This document shows, one piece after another, positions 19,620 through 27,848 of a DNA stretch of 64,000 nucleotides. The notes under the pieces are model-generated. The model ran no database searches. It worked only from the letters and a program-made list of their open reading frames with translations, and had not been told where the DNA came from. The stretch is taken from assembly GCF_001513975.1 (NCBI RefSeq), contig NZ_KQ947991.1:131732-195731 (forward strand), given 5' to 3'. Every line of letters starts with the position of its first letter. The first letter of the stretch is position 1. This DNA is from Streptomyces curacoi (GTDB lineage: Bacteria > Actinomycetota > Actinomycetes > Streptomycetales > Streptomycetaceae). Position numbers and translations under genes: made by a program.

Positions 19620-21359
19620 TCACGCCTCCTTCGTCTCGATGGGGGCGGAGGGACGGCGGGTGCGGCGCAGCGGCGGCTGGGCACCCAGTCGCTTGGGATC
19701 GAGACCCGACCAGCTGTGGCCGCTCGCGAAGAACTTGCTGCGGGCCATGATCGTCAGTAGCGGCTTGGTGAACAGGAACACGACGACCACGTCGAGCAGG
19801 GTGGTCAGGCCCAGCGTGAACGCGAAGCCCTGGACCTTGCCGACGGTGACGACGAACAGCACCGCGGCGGCGAGGAACGACACGAAGTCGGAGACCAGGA
19901 TGGTGCGCCGGGCGCGCGGCCAGGCCCGCTCCACGGCGGGGCGCAGCGTGCGGCCCTCGCGGATCTCGTCGCGGACGCGTTCGAAGTACACGATGAACGA
20001 GTCTGCCGTGATGCCGATGGCGACGATGGCACCGCAGACGGCCGGCAGGTTCAGCGCGAAGCCGATGGTCGGGCCGAGCAGCGACATGATCGTGTAGGTC
20101 AGGGCCGCGGAGACCAGCAGCGAGAAGATCGCGATGACCGACAGGCCGCGGTAGTAGACCAGCAGGTAGATGACGACCAGGGCGAGACCGATCGCACCGG
20201 CGATCAGACCGGCCTTCAGCTGCTCGCCGCCGAGCGCGGCGGTCACCGTGGTGACGCTGTCCTCGCTGAAGGACAGCGGCAGGGCGCCGTACGACAGCAT
20301 GTTGGCGAGGCTCTGGGCCGACTCCTGGGTGAAGTTGCCGGAGATCTCGGCGTTGCCGCCGGTCAGCGCCTGGCTGACGGACGGGTCGGAGACGACGTCG
20401 CCGTCCAGGACGATGGCGAACTGGTTCTGGGGCTGCTGGTTCTTGGCCAGCTTGCCGGTGATCTCGCCGAACTTCTTGGCGCCCGCATCCGTGAACTCCA
20501 TGGTCACGGTCCAGCCGGCGGCGGTCTGCGTGTTGAAACGGGCCTCGGCCTTGTCGACGTCGGTGCCGTCGACCTCGGCGGGGCCGAGGATGTACTTCTG
20601 CCACTGGCCCGAAGAGTTCTGGCCGCAGGCGACCGTGGGGTCGGAGGCCTTGGCGCCGTCGCCGGCCTTGGCGCGGACCGCCTTCTTCGTGCAGTCCAGC
20701 GCGGCGTACTGCTCTTCGAGCTTGCCGGTCGCCGGGTCGCCGGAGGGGCTGCCGCTCGCGGACGGGGAGGCACTCGTGGACGGCGTGGGGTCGGCCTTCA
20801 GGGCGTCGGTGACCGCGCGGCCCTGGGTGGTGGAGCTCGCCGAGGGGCTGGCCGAGCCGGAGGGCGACGCGGAGGAGTCCGCCTTCTCGGTGGAGTCACC
20901 CGACGCGCTGTTGGAGGCGCTCGGCGAGGGGGTGGGCGTCGCGCCGGCGCCGGAGATCTCGGTGGCGATGACAGGACGGAAGTAGAGCTTTGCGGTGGTG
21001 CCGACCTGGTCCCGGGCTTCCTTGGAGTTCGTGCCCTTGGGGATGTTGACGATGATGTTCCTGTCGCCCTGGGTCTGAACCTCCGCTTCCGAGACACCCA
21101 GACCATTGACACGGCGTTCCATGATCTCGACCGCGGTGTTCATGTTGGTCTTGTTGATCGCGGACTCCTGGCCCGGCTCCGCTTCCGCACGGAGCGTGAT
21201 GCTCGTGCCGCCGGCCAGGTCGATGCCAAGACGCGGAGTGGTGTGCCCGGAGGCGAACATCCCTCCGGTGAGCCCCGCGATGGCGATCAGGATGAGGGCC
21301 AGCGAGCGCCCTGGCTTGCTCTGGGCGCTCGCGTTCCGGCCCTTCTTAGGTGCTGCCAC
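19620..21359 (-). CDS. secD: protein translocase subunit SecD
   Basis: First subunit of the SecDF export motor, 579 residues. After the first helix comes RLGIDLAGGTSITL, then the periplasmic domain. That domain is interrupted by a long Ser/Ala/Pro/Thr-rich low-complexity insert (roughly residues 140-215) that is much longer than in E. coli. The C-terminal half has five helices with IGITADSFIVYFERVRDEIREG, the SecD signature. The GTG start at 21359 follows GAGAAGG; the open frame extends further but without SecD similarity. yajC lies upstream, secF directly downstream. Confidence 0.96.
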   Translation of the reverse strand: MAAPKKGRNASAQSKPGRSLALILIAIAGLTGGMFASGHTTPRLGIDLAGGTSITLRAEAEPGQESAINKTNMNTAVEIMERRVNGLGVSEAEVQTQGDRNIIVNIPKGTNSKEARDQVGTTAKLYFRPVIATEISGAGATPTPSPSASNSASGDSTEKADSSASPSGSASPSASSTTQGRAVTDALKADPTPSTSASPSASGSPSGDPATGKLEEQYAALDCTKKAVRAKAGDGAKASDPTVACGQNSSGQWQKYILGPAEVDGTDVDKAEARFNTQTAAGWTVTMEFTDAGAKKFGEITGKLAKNQQPQNQFAIVLDGDVVSDPSVSQALTGGNAEISGNFTQESAQSLANMLSYGALPLSFSEDSVTTVTAALGGEQLKAGLIAGAIGLALVVIYLLVYYRGLSVIAIFSLLVSAALTYTIMSLLGPTIGFALNLPAVCGAIVAIGITADSFIVYFERVRDEIREGRTLRPAVERAWPRARRTILVSDFVSFLAAAVLFVVTVGKVQGFAFTLGLTTLLDVVVVFLFTKPLLTIMARSKFFASGHSWSGLDPKRLGAQPPLRRTRRPSAPIETKEA

Positions 21360-21491
21360 CTTCTCGTACTCCCTCTCGGGCCGCCTCGCTCCGGATCGAC
21401 GGGCGGGCGGCCATGACATGGTGTCGGGATCCCGTGCGAGATCGGCATGCCCGGGGGCGCGCAGGCATGGCCCGCGCGCCCCGGGACATGG

Positions 21492-21983
21492 CTACTTCGC
21501 GTCGGAGTCGCCGTCGGACTTCTTCGGCTCGTCGTCCGCCTTCGCCTCGGCGGCCACGGCCTCGTCGGACGGCTCCTCGTCCGCGTCCTTCTTGCCGAGG
21601 TCGACGGGCTTCTCGTCGGAGGCGGCGGCAGCGGCGGGCTCGTCGGTCTCGGTGAGGGAGGAGGCGTCGTCCGGAACGACGTCGGACTTCAGGTCGTGCT
21701 CGATGCCGTGCACGATGCGGTTGTACTCGTCGTCGGAGAGGACGGCACCGATCGCGTTCTTGGCGAAGAGGAGATCCACGCCCGGGCCGGCGTCGAGGAG
21801 GACGGTGTCGTCGTTGACCTCCTTGACCGTGGCGTACATGCCCCCGATCGTGCGGACACCACTGCCGGGCTGCATTTGGTTCCGCATTTCCACGGCCTGC
21901 TGCTGCTTCTTCTTGGCCGACCGGGTCATCAGGAACATGGCCCCGATGAGCACGATGAACGGGAGGAGGGTCACGAGACTCAC
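21492..21983 (-). CDS. yajC: preprotein translocase subunit YajC
   Basis: Small single-span membrane protein that associates with SecDF. The 163-residue protein has one N-terminal helix (VTLLPFIVLIGAMFLMT), then RSAKKKQQQAVEMRNQMQPGSGVRT and the YajC beta domain (GGMYATVKEVNDDTVLLDAGPGV). The C-terminal tail of about 60 residues is acidic (EPSDEAVAAEAKADDEPKK region) and longer than in proteobacteria. The start is GTG. It heads the secDF group, 175 bases after ruvB. Confidence 0.94.
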   Translation of the reverse strand: MSLVTLLPFIVLIGAMFLMTRSAKKKQQQAVEMRNQMQPGSGVRTIGGMYATVKEVNDDTVLLDAGPGVDLLFAKNAIGAVLSDDEYNRIVHGIEHDLKSDVVPDDASSLTETDEPAAAAASDEKPVDLGKKDADEEPSDEAVAAEAKADDEPKKSDGDSDAK

Positions 21984-22158
21984 GGGTCGGAACTTCCTTC
22001 ACACGACCGCGATGGTGAGCGGCCTGATGGTTGGGGGTATGTGTGCCGCCGACAACGGCGGCATCGGCGGAGTCTAAGCGAGTCTCCGCGCATGGAACAA
22101 CGCTCAGCATGGCACCGGGGTTCCCCCTGCGGCCACTGAGCTCGCCGTCACGGTCTCA

Positions 22159-23229
22159 TCACGCCCCGAACAGGTCCTGTTGTCCGTTTCCCGCAGCTGA
22201 CGAGTGGGGCGGGGTGAGGCCGATATGGGCCCATGCCGCGGGGGTGGCGACCCGGCCGCGCGGGGTGCGGGCCAGCAGGCCTTCGCGTACGAGGAAGGGT
22301 TCGGCGACCTCCTCGACCGTCTCGCGCTCCTCCCCCACCGCGACGGCGAGCGTGGACAGGCCGACGGGCCCGCCGCCGAACAGTTTCAGCAGGGCTTCCA
22401 GGACGGCGCGGTCGAGCCGGTCGAGGCCCCGGGCGTCGACCTCGTAGACGGCGAGGGCGGCCGCGGCGATGTCCTTGGTGATGATCCCGTCGGCCTTGAC
22501 CTGGGCGTAGTCGCGGACGCGGCGCAGCAGGCGGTTGGCGATGCGGGGGGTGCCACGGGAGCGGCCGGCGATCTCGGCGGCGCCGTCGCCCTCGATCTCC
22601 ACGTCGAGCAGGCCGGCCGATCGGTGGATGACGCGCTCCAGCTCGGCGGGCTCGTAGAACTCCATGTGGGCGGTGAAGCCGAAGCGGTCGCGCAGCGGGG
22701 GCGGGAGCAGGCCCGCGCGCGTGGTGGCGCCGACCAGGGTGAACGGGGGCAGTTCGAGCGGGATGGCGGTGGCGCCCGGGCCCTTGCCGACGATCACGTC
22801 GACGCGGAAGTCCTCCATCGCCATGTACAGCATCTCCTCGGCGGGCCGGGACATGCGGTGGATCTCGTCGAGGAAGAGGACCTCGCCCTCCTGGAGGGAG
22901 GAGAGGATCGCGGCGAGGTCGCCAGCGTGCTGGATTGCGGGGCCGGACGTGATGCGGATGGGGGCGCCCATCTCGGCCGCGATGATCATCGAGAGGGTGG
23001 TCTTGCCCAGGCCGGGGGCACCGGAGAGCAGCACATGGTCGGCGGTGGCGCCCCGCGCTCGTGCGGCGCGCAGGACGAGGTCGAGTTGTTCGCGGACCTT
23101 CTCCTGGCCGATGAACTCGCCCAGGTCCTTCGGGCGCAGCGCGGCCTCGACGGCCTGGTCCTCACGGTCGGCGGACGCACCGACGAGCCGCTCGGGGGCG
23201 GGGGTGTCGGTGGTGTCGTCCCAGTTCAT
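22159..23229 (-). CDS. ruvB: Holliday junction branch migration helicase RuvB
   Basis: AAA+ motor of the RuvAB branch-migration complex, 356 residues. Motifs in order are LGEFIGQEKVREQL, Walker A GAPGLGKTTLS, Walker B LFLDEIHRM, sensor 1/arginine finger TLVGATTRAG, and the winged-helix C-terminal domain with GGGPVGLSTLAVAVGEE and RGRVAT. It follows ruvA by 94 bases in the ruvC-ruvA-ruvB order typical of actinobacteria. Confidence 0.98.
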   Translation of the reverse strand: MNWDDTTDTPAPERLVGASADREDQAVEAALRPKDLGEFIGQEKVREQLDLVLRAARARGATADHVLLSGAPGLGKTTLSMIIAAEMGAPIRITSGPAIQHAGDLAAILSSLQEGEVLFLDEIHRMSRPAEEMLYMAMEDFRVDVIVGKGPGATAIPLELPPFTLVGATTRAGLLPPPLRDRFGFTAHMEFYEPAELERVIHRSAGLLDVEIEGDGAAEIAGRSRGTPRIANRLLRRVRDYAQVKADGIITKDIAAAALAVYEVDARGLDRLDRAVLEALLKLFGGGPVGLSTLAVAVGEERETVEEVAEPFLVREGLLARTPRGRVATPAAWAHIGLTPPHSSAAGNGQQDLFGA

Positions 23230-23323
23230 GGAGTGTGCCTCGGGGGTCGCGGTGGGTGGTGTACGGGGCGTCGTACCCGGGTGTCGTCAGGTCCGTCGAT
23301 GAGTCTGTCGACCAGTCTGTCGA

Positions 23324-23929
23324 TCAACGCGCTCGGTTGAGGGTCTGCAGGGCCGCCTTCAGCAGCCGGCCGACCTGCGGTGTGCCCTCGGCGGCCTCGG
23401 CCTGCGGGGCCACGGCGGCGACCGCCTCGTCGGCCTCGCGGGTCGCGTACCCGAGGCCGATGAGGGCAGCGTGCAGCTGGTCGCGCCAGCCGTGCGTGAC
23501 CGGTGCCCCCACGGCGGGCGCGCCGATCGGTGCGCCCAGGCGGTCCTTCAGCTCCAGAAGGAGCTTCTGGGCGCCCTTCTTGCCGATGCCGGGGACGGCG
23601 GTGAGCGCCTTCTCGTCGCCGGTCGCCACGGCTGTGCGCAGGGCGTCGGGCGAGTGCACGGCCAGCATCGCCTGGGCCAGCCGGGGGCCGACTCCGCTCG
23701 CGGTCTGCAGCAGCTCGAACGTCTGCCGTTCGTCGTCGTCCGCGAAGCCGTACAGGGTGAGTGAGTCCTCGCGGACCACCAGCGAGGTGTGCAGCTTGGC
23801 GGGCTGCCCGACGCGCAGGGTGGACAGCGTGTTCGGCGTGCACTGGACGGCCATGCCGACCCCGCCCACTTCGACCACCGCGGCGTCGGGAGCGAGTGCG
23901 GCCACTGTGCCGCTGACGAAGGCGATCAT
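23324..23929 (-). CDS. ruvA: Holliday junction DNA-binding protein RuvA
   Basis: Tetrameric junction-binding subunit of RuvAB, 201 residues. Domain I starts MIAFVSGTVAAL and has VGGVGMAVQCT. Domain II carries the helix-hairpin-helix motifs LLQTASGVGPRLAQAML and ALTAVPGIGKKGAQKLLLELK. A flexible Ala/Gly linker leads to domain III (LIGLGYATREADEAVAAV), which contacts RuvB. The start overlaps the ruvC stop (ATGA), which indicates translational coupling. The longer open frame upstream is a shadow of ruvC. Confidence 0.97.
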   Translation of the reverse strand: MIAFVSGTVAALAPDAAVVEVGGVGMAVQCTPNTLSTLRVGQPAKLHTSLVVREDSLTLYGFADDDERQTFELLQTASGVGPRLAQAMLAVHSPDALRTAVATGDEKALTAVPGIGKKGAQKLLLELKDRLGAPIGAPAVGAPVTHGWRDQLHAALIGLGYATREADEAVAAVAPQAEAAEGTPQVGRLLKAALQTLNRAR

Positions 23930-24465
23930 GCCGTACGGCCTTTCGGTGCTTTGGCTGTGTGCAGGGCGACAGCCTGCTGGAGTCGGTTCTGGGCGGGGGC
24001 CCGCCAGATGTGGCAGATGGCGAGCGCGAGGGCATCGGCGGCGTCGGCCGGCTTCGGCGGGGCGCTGAGCCGCAGCAGACGGGTGACCATGGCGCCGACC
24101 TGGGCCTTGTCGGCCCGGCCGCTGCCGGTGACGGCAGCCTTGACCTCGCTCGGGGTGTGCAGGGCGACGGGGATGCCGCGGCGGGCGGCGCAGAGCATGG
24201 CGACCGCGCTGGCCTGGGCGGTGCCCATCACCGTACGGACGTTGTGCTGGCTGAACACCCGCTCCACGGCGACGTATTCGGGCCTGTGCTCGTCCAGCCA
24301 CTGCTCGATGCCCTGCTCGATGGCGACGAGGCGGTGGCCCAACTCGGCGTCCACCGGCGTCCGGACGACGCCGACGCCGAGCATCGTCAGTGGCCGGCCC
24401 GCGACCCCCTCGACGACGCCCACACCACATCGCGTCAGTCCGGGGTCCACCCCGAGTACGCGCAC
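23926..24465 (-). CDS. ruvC: Holliday junction resolvase RuvC
   Basis: Endonuclease that resolves Holliday junctions, 179 residues. Catalytic acidic residues are visible in LGVDPGLTRCG (first Asp), VAVERVFSQHN (Glu) and KPADAADALALAICH (last Asp pair). The GTG start at 24465 fits because LGVDPG must lie near the N-terminus, and AAGGAGG sits just upstream. It overlaps ruvA and is 111 bases from the YebC-family gene, from which a hairpin separates it. Confidence 0.97.
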   Translation of the reverse strand: MRVLGVDPGLTRCGVGVVEGVAGRPLTMLGVGVVRTPVDAELGHRLVAIEQGIEQWLDEHRPEYVAVERVFSQHNVRTVMGTAQASAVAMLCAARRGIPVALHTPSEVKAAVTGSGRADKAQVGAMVTRLLRLSAPPKPADAADALALAICHIWRAPAQNRLQQAVALHTAKAPKGRTA

Positions 24466-24520
24466 CGCCCCTCCTTCGATCGCCTGTTTGTGCAGGCTAT
24501 CGGGTGCCGCTGACAATGCG

Positions 24521-24551
24521 ACGGGCCGACGGGTATGTCCCGTCGGCCCGT
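24521..24551 (-). terminator. terminator hairpin after the YebC-family gene
   Basis: A perfect 13-bp stem (ACGGGCCGACGGG) with a five-base TATGT loop, 25 bases past the stop, before ruvC. It suggests that ruvCAB is at least partly transcribed from its own promoter. Confidence 0.8.
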
Positions 24552-24576
24552 TGAGCCCGTGCAGCTCGCGGCGGCG

Positions 24577-25329
24577 TTACGCCTCGACCTTCTCCATGAT
24601 CTCGTCGCTGACGTCGAAGTTGGCGAAGACGTTCTGGACGTCGTCGCTGTCCTCCAGCGCGTCGATCAGCTTGAAGATCTTCTTGGCGCCCTCCTCGTCC
24701 AGCTCGACCTGGACGGACGGCACGAAGTTGGCCTCGGCGGACTCGTAGTCGATGCCGGCGTCCTGGAGGGCCGTGCGGACGGCGACCAGGTCGGTGGCCT
24801 CGCTGATGACCTCGAAGTTCTCGCCGAGGTCGTTGACCTCCTCGGCGCCCGCGTCCAGGACGGCGGCGAGGACGTCGTCCTCGGTCAGCTCGCCCTTGGG
24901 GACGATCACGACGCCCTTGCGGCTGAACATGTACGACACCGAGCCCGGGTCGGCCATGGAGCCGCCGTTGCGGGTCATGGCGACGCGGACGTCGGAGGCG
25001 GCGCGGTTGCGGTTGTCGGTGAGGCACTCGATGAGCACCGCGACACCGTTCGGGCCGTAGCCCTCGTACATGATCGTCTCGTAGTCGGCGCCGCCGGCCT
25101 CAAGGCCCGCGCCGCGCTTGACGGCGGAGTCGATGTTCTTGTTCGGAACCGACTGCTTCTTCGCCTTCTGGATGGCGTCGTAGAGGGTTGGGTTACCGTC
25201 GGGGTCGGCACCGCCCATACGGGCCGCGACCTCGATGTTCTTGATCAGCTTCGCGAAGAGCTTGCCGCGCTTGGCATCGATGACGGCCTTCTTGTGCTTC
25301 GTCGTGGCCCATTTAGAGTGGCCGGACAT
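24577..25329 (-). CDS. YebC/PmpR-family transcription/translation regulator
   Basis: A 250-residue member of the widely conserved YebC family, reported as DNA-binding regulators and, more recently, as factors easing translation of proline-rich stretches. It starts MSGHSKWATTKHKKAVIDAKRGKLF and has GGADPDGNPTLYDAIQKAKKQS, YEGYGPNGVAVLIECLTDNRNR and the acidic C-terminal domain (DALEDSDDVQNVFANFDV), all hallmarks. Its location between pdxT and ruvC is standard in actinobacteria. Confidence 0.95.
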   Translation of the reverse strand: MSGHSKWATTKHKKAVIDAKRGKLFAKLIKNIEVAARMGGADPDGNPTLYDAIQKAKKQSVPNKNIDSAVKRGAGLEAGGADYETIMYEGYGPNGVAVLIECLTDNRNRAASDVRVAMTRNGGSMADPGSVSYMFSRKGVVIVPKGELTEDDVLAAVLDAGAEEVNDLGENFEVISEATDLVAVRTALQDAGIDYESAEANFVPSVQVELDEEGAKKIFKLIDALEDSDDVQNVFANFDVSDEIMEKVEA

Positions 25330-25377
25330 CTGCCTGTCTCCTTCGCGTAACCCATCTATGAACGAACGCCTGAGATC

Positions 25378-25986
25378 CTACAAGGACTCGGGTGCACGCA
25401 TCGCGCGCACCATGTCGACGAACAGGCCGTGGACACGGTGGTCGCCGGTCAGTTCCGGGTGGAACGACGTGGCCAGCGCGTTGCCCTGGCGGACCGCGAC
25501 GATGTGGCCGTCGTGCTCGGCGAGCACCTCGGCCTCGGCGCCGACGGACTCGACCCAGGGGGCGCGGATGAAGACGCCCTCCACGGGGTCGCCGTCGACG
25601 CCCTTGACGTCGAGCGCGGCCTCGAAGGATTCGTTCTGGCGGCCGAAGGCGTTGCGGCGCACGATCATGTCGATGCCGCCGACGGTCTCCTGGCCCGAGC
25701 GCGGGTCGAGGATCTTGTCGGCGAGCATGATCATGCCGGCGCAGGTGCCGTAGACGGGCATGCCGTCCCGCACGCGCGCGCGCAGCGGCTCCATCACGCC
25801 GAAGAGGACGGCCAGCTTGGAGATGGTCGTGGACTCGCCGCCGGGGATGACGAGGCCGTCGACCTCGGCGAGCTCTTCGGGGCGCCGCACCGGCCTGGCC
25901 ACGGCGTCGGCCGCGGCCAGGGCGATGAGGTGCTCCCGTACGTCGCCCTGGAGGGCCAGGACGCCTATGACGGGTGCGTCAGTCAT
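25378..25986 (-). CDS. pdxT: pyridoxal 5'-phosphate synthase glutaminase subunit
   Basis: Releases ammonia from glutamine for PdxS in the DXP-independent vitamin B6 pathway. The 202-residue class I-like amidotransferase shows GVLALQGDVREHL, LVIPGGESTTISKL, the catalytic cysteine in PVYGTCAGMIML and the catalytic His/Glu in ATSFHPELTGD. It lies 24 bases after pdxS on the same strand, so the two are co-transcribed. Confidence 0.97.
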   Translation of the reverse strand: MTDAPVIGVLALQGDVREHLIALAAADAVARPVRRPEELAEVDGLVIPGGESTTISKLAVLFGVMEPLRARVRDGMPVYGTCAGMIMLADKILDPRSGQETVGGIDMIVRRNAFGRQNESFEAALDVKGVDGDPVEGVFIRAPWVESVGAEAEVLAEHDGHIVAVRQGNALATSFHPELTGDHRVHGLFVDMVRAMRAPESL

Positions 25987-26010
25987 GTACGTGCAGTCCT
26001 TGGAGGGTGC

Positions 26011-26916
26011 TTACCAGCCGCGGTTGGCGTAGCGCTCGGCCTCGGGGAGGGTGTCGCAGTTGATGCCGACCATGGCCTCGCCGAGGTTGCGGGACGCGTC
26101 CGCGATGATCTTCGGGTCGTCGTAGAAGGTGGTCGCCTTGACGATGGCAGCGGCGCGCTTGGCCGGGTCGCCGGACTTGAAGATGCCGGAGCCGACGAAG
26201 ACGCCCTCGGCGCCGAGCTGACGCATCAGCGCCGCGTCGGCCGGGGTGGCGACGCCACCGGCGGAGAACAGCACCACCGGGAGCTTGCCGAGCTCGCTGA
26301 CCTCCTTGACGAGCTCGTAGGGGGCGCGCAGCTCCTTGGCGGCGGCGTACAGCTCGTTGTTGTCGAAGCCGCGCAGCTTGGCGATCTCGTTCTTGATCTG
26401 GCGCAGGTGCCGGACGGCCTCGACGACGTTGCCGGTGCCGGCCTCGCCCTTGGAGCGGATCATGGCCGCGCCCTCGGCGATGCGGCGCAGGGCCTCACCG
26501 AGGTTGGTGGCGCCGCAGACGAACGGCGTGGTGAAGGCCCACTTGTCGGAGTGGTTGACCTCGTCGGCCGGGGTGAGGACCTCGGACTCGTCGATGTAGT
26601 CGACGCCGAGGGACTGCAGGACCTGGGCCTCGACGAAGTGGCCGATGCGGGACTTGGCCATGACCGGGATGGAGACGGCGTCGATGATGCCCTCGATCAT
26701 GTCCGGGTCGGACATACGGGCCACGCCGCCGTCCTTGCGGATGTCGGCCGGGACCCGCTCCAGGGCCATGACGGCGACGGCGCCCGCGTCCTCGGCGATC
26801 TTCGCCTGCTCCGGCGTGACGACGTCCATGATCACGCCGCCCTTGAGCTGCTCGGCCATGCCGCGCTTCACGCGGGCGGTGCCGGTCTCGGGAGCCTGGT
26901 TTTCGGAGATGGACAC
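26011..26916 (-). CDS. pdxS: pyridoxal 5'-phosphate synthase lyase subunit
   Basis: Builds PLP from ribose 5-phosphate, glyceraldehyde 3-phosphate and ammonia supplied by PdxT. The 301-residue TIM-barrel protein has KRGMAEQLKGGVIMDVV, ALERVPADIR, the lysine-bearing VMAKSRIGHF, GEAGTGNVVEAVRH and LPVVLFSAGGVATPADAALM. The GTG start at 26916 gives the usual length; the upstream ATG adds a hydrophobic stretch foreign to PdxS. Confidence 0.97.
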   Translation of the reverse strand: MSISENQAPETGTARVKRGMAEQLKGGVIMDVVTPEQAKIAEDAGAVAVMALERVPADIRKDGGVARMSDPDMIEGIIDAVSIPVMAKSRIGHFVEAQVLQSLGVDYIDESEVLTPADEVNHSDKWAFTTPFVCGATNLGEALRRIAEGAAMIRSKGEAGTGNVVEAVRHLRQIKNEIAKLRGFDNNELYAAAKELRAPYELVKEVSELGKLPVVLFSAGGVATPADAALMRQLGAEGVFVGSGIFKSGDPAKRAAAIVKATTFYDDPKIIADASRNLGEAMVGINCDTLPEAERYANRGW

Positions 26917-27042
26917 GGGTGACCTCACACGGTGAAAGAGGGTTACTGCAAGCACCGAGGAAACGGGAGTGGACCAGGCCACAGCAAGGGCCAATGAGAA
27001 GCCGGTGGATCCTTTTCCCGGCCCGTGGTGCGAACGTGCTGG

Positions 27043-27585
27043 TCAGGCGGCTCTGTCGGTCAGTGCCGTCGGCGGCTCGTCGTCCATCTCGAAGGCCAGC
27101 GGGAAGGGGGCGTGGCCCGCCAGGCGGAACCAGCGGACCTTGCGGTGCCGGCGCAGCGCCCGGGCGGCCCGTACGGCGTCGTTGTGGAAGCGGCGGGCCA
27201 TCGGTACCCGGCGGACCGCCTCGGTCAGCTCGCGGGCCGCCTCCTCTCCCCCGGGCGCCTCCCGTACCGCCTCCACCTGCGGGGCCTCGGCGAACACGGC
27301 CCGCAGCGCCTGGCTCAGCTCGCTCTCGGCGACCTCCCGCTGCTCCTCCTCGGCCTGCCGGGCGGCGTGGGCGGCCTCGTACAGGACGATCGACGCGGCC
27401 GGGTCCAGTACGCCGGAGGTGGCCAGTTCCTGGGCCACCGAGGCGCGGCGCAGCAACTGGGCGTCGAGGGCGGCACGCGCCGCGTCGATCCGGGCGTGCA
27501 GCCGGTCGAGGCGGCCCGCGGTCCAGCTGAGGTAGAGGCCGATCGCGACGAGGGCGACGAGGATCCAGATGAGGGTTGCGGTCAC
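27043..27585 (-). CDS. LemA-like membrane protein
   Basis: A 180-residue protein with one N-terminal membrane helix (LIWILVALVAIGLYLS, about 4-19). A helical region starts LDRLHARIDAARAALDAQLLRRASVAQELA, resembling the LemA pattern of an Asn/Asp-Ala-rich helix followed by QLxRR. Near the C-terminus, RRFHNDAVRAARALRRHRKVRWFRLAGHAPFPLAFEM resembles the LemA segment ending in a PYF/FEA-type motif. Similarity is distant and the function of LemA proteins is unsettled. It lies 126 bases before pdxS on the same strand. The start is GTG. Confidence 0.7.
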   Translation of the reverse strand: MTATLIWILVALVAIGLYLSWTAGRLDRLHARIDAARAALDAQLLRRASVAQELATSGVLDPAASIVLYEAAHAARQAEEEQREVAESELSQALRAVFAEAPQVEAVREAPGGEEAARELTEAVRRVPMARRFHNDAVRAARALRRHRKVRWFRLAGHAPFPLAFEMDDEPPTALTDRAA

Positions 27586-27713
27586 GGCCGCAGACTAGCT
27601 TCGCCGGGTCAGGCGGGGGGCGTGCGGGGGCGGGTGAGGCGGGTCGGTGGTTGCGTGTCCTGCGTTGTGGTCGCCGTCGGGCGGTTCTCGCCCCCGCCGC
27701 TCCTACCCGTCCC

Positions 27714-27820
27714 ATCCCCCAGGGGCTCCGCCCCTTCGACCCCGCCAGGGGGCTGCCGCCCCCTGGACCCCCGCTTCGGCCCTGAACGGGCCTCGTCCTC
27801 AAACGCCGAACAAGCTGGAT
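27714..27820. repeat. dispersed Streptomyces-type intergenic palindromic repeat
   Basis: The stretch contains short hairpins (AGGGGCTCCGCCCCT; CCAGGGGG...CCCCCTGG) followed by CGCTTCGGCCCTGAACGGGC and CTCGTCCTCAAACGCCG. From memory this pattern recurs in intergenic spaces of many Streptomyces genomes. It lies just downstream of the pimA-like gene and may also act as its terminator. Confidence 0.65.
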
Positions 27821-27848
27821 GATGCCGGACCGGCGTAGCGAGCCCCCC

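Noticed and set aside
23929..24430. N-terminal extension of RuvA
   Set aside because: The added residues are a frame-shifted reading of ruvC; true RuvA begins MIAFVSG with an ATGA overlap.
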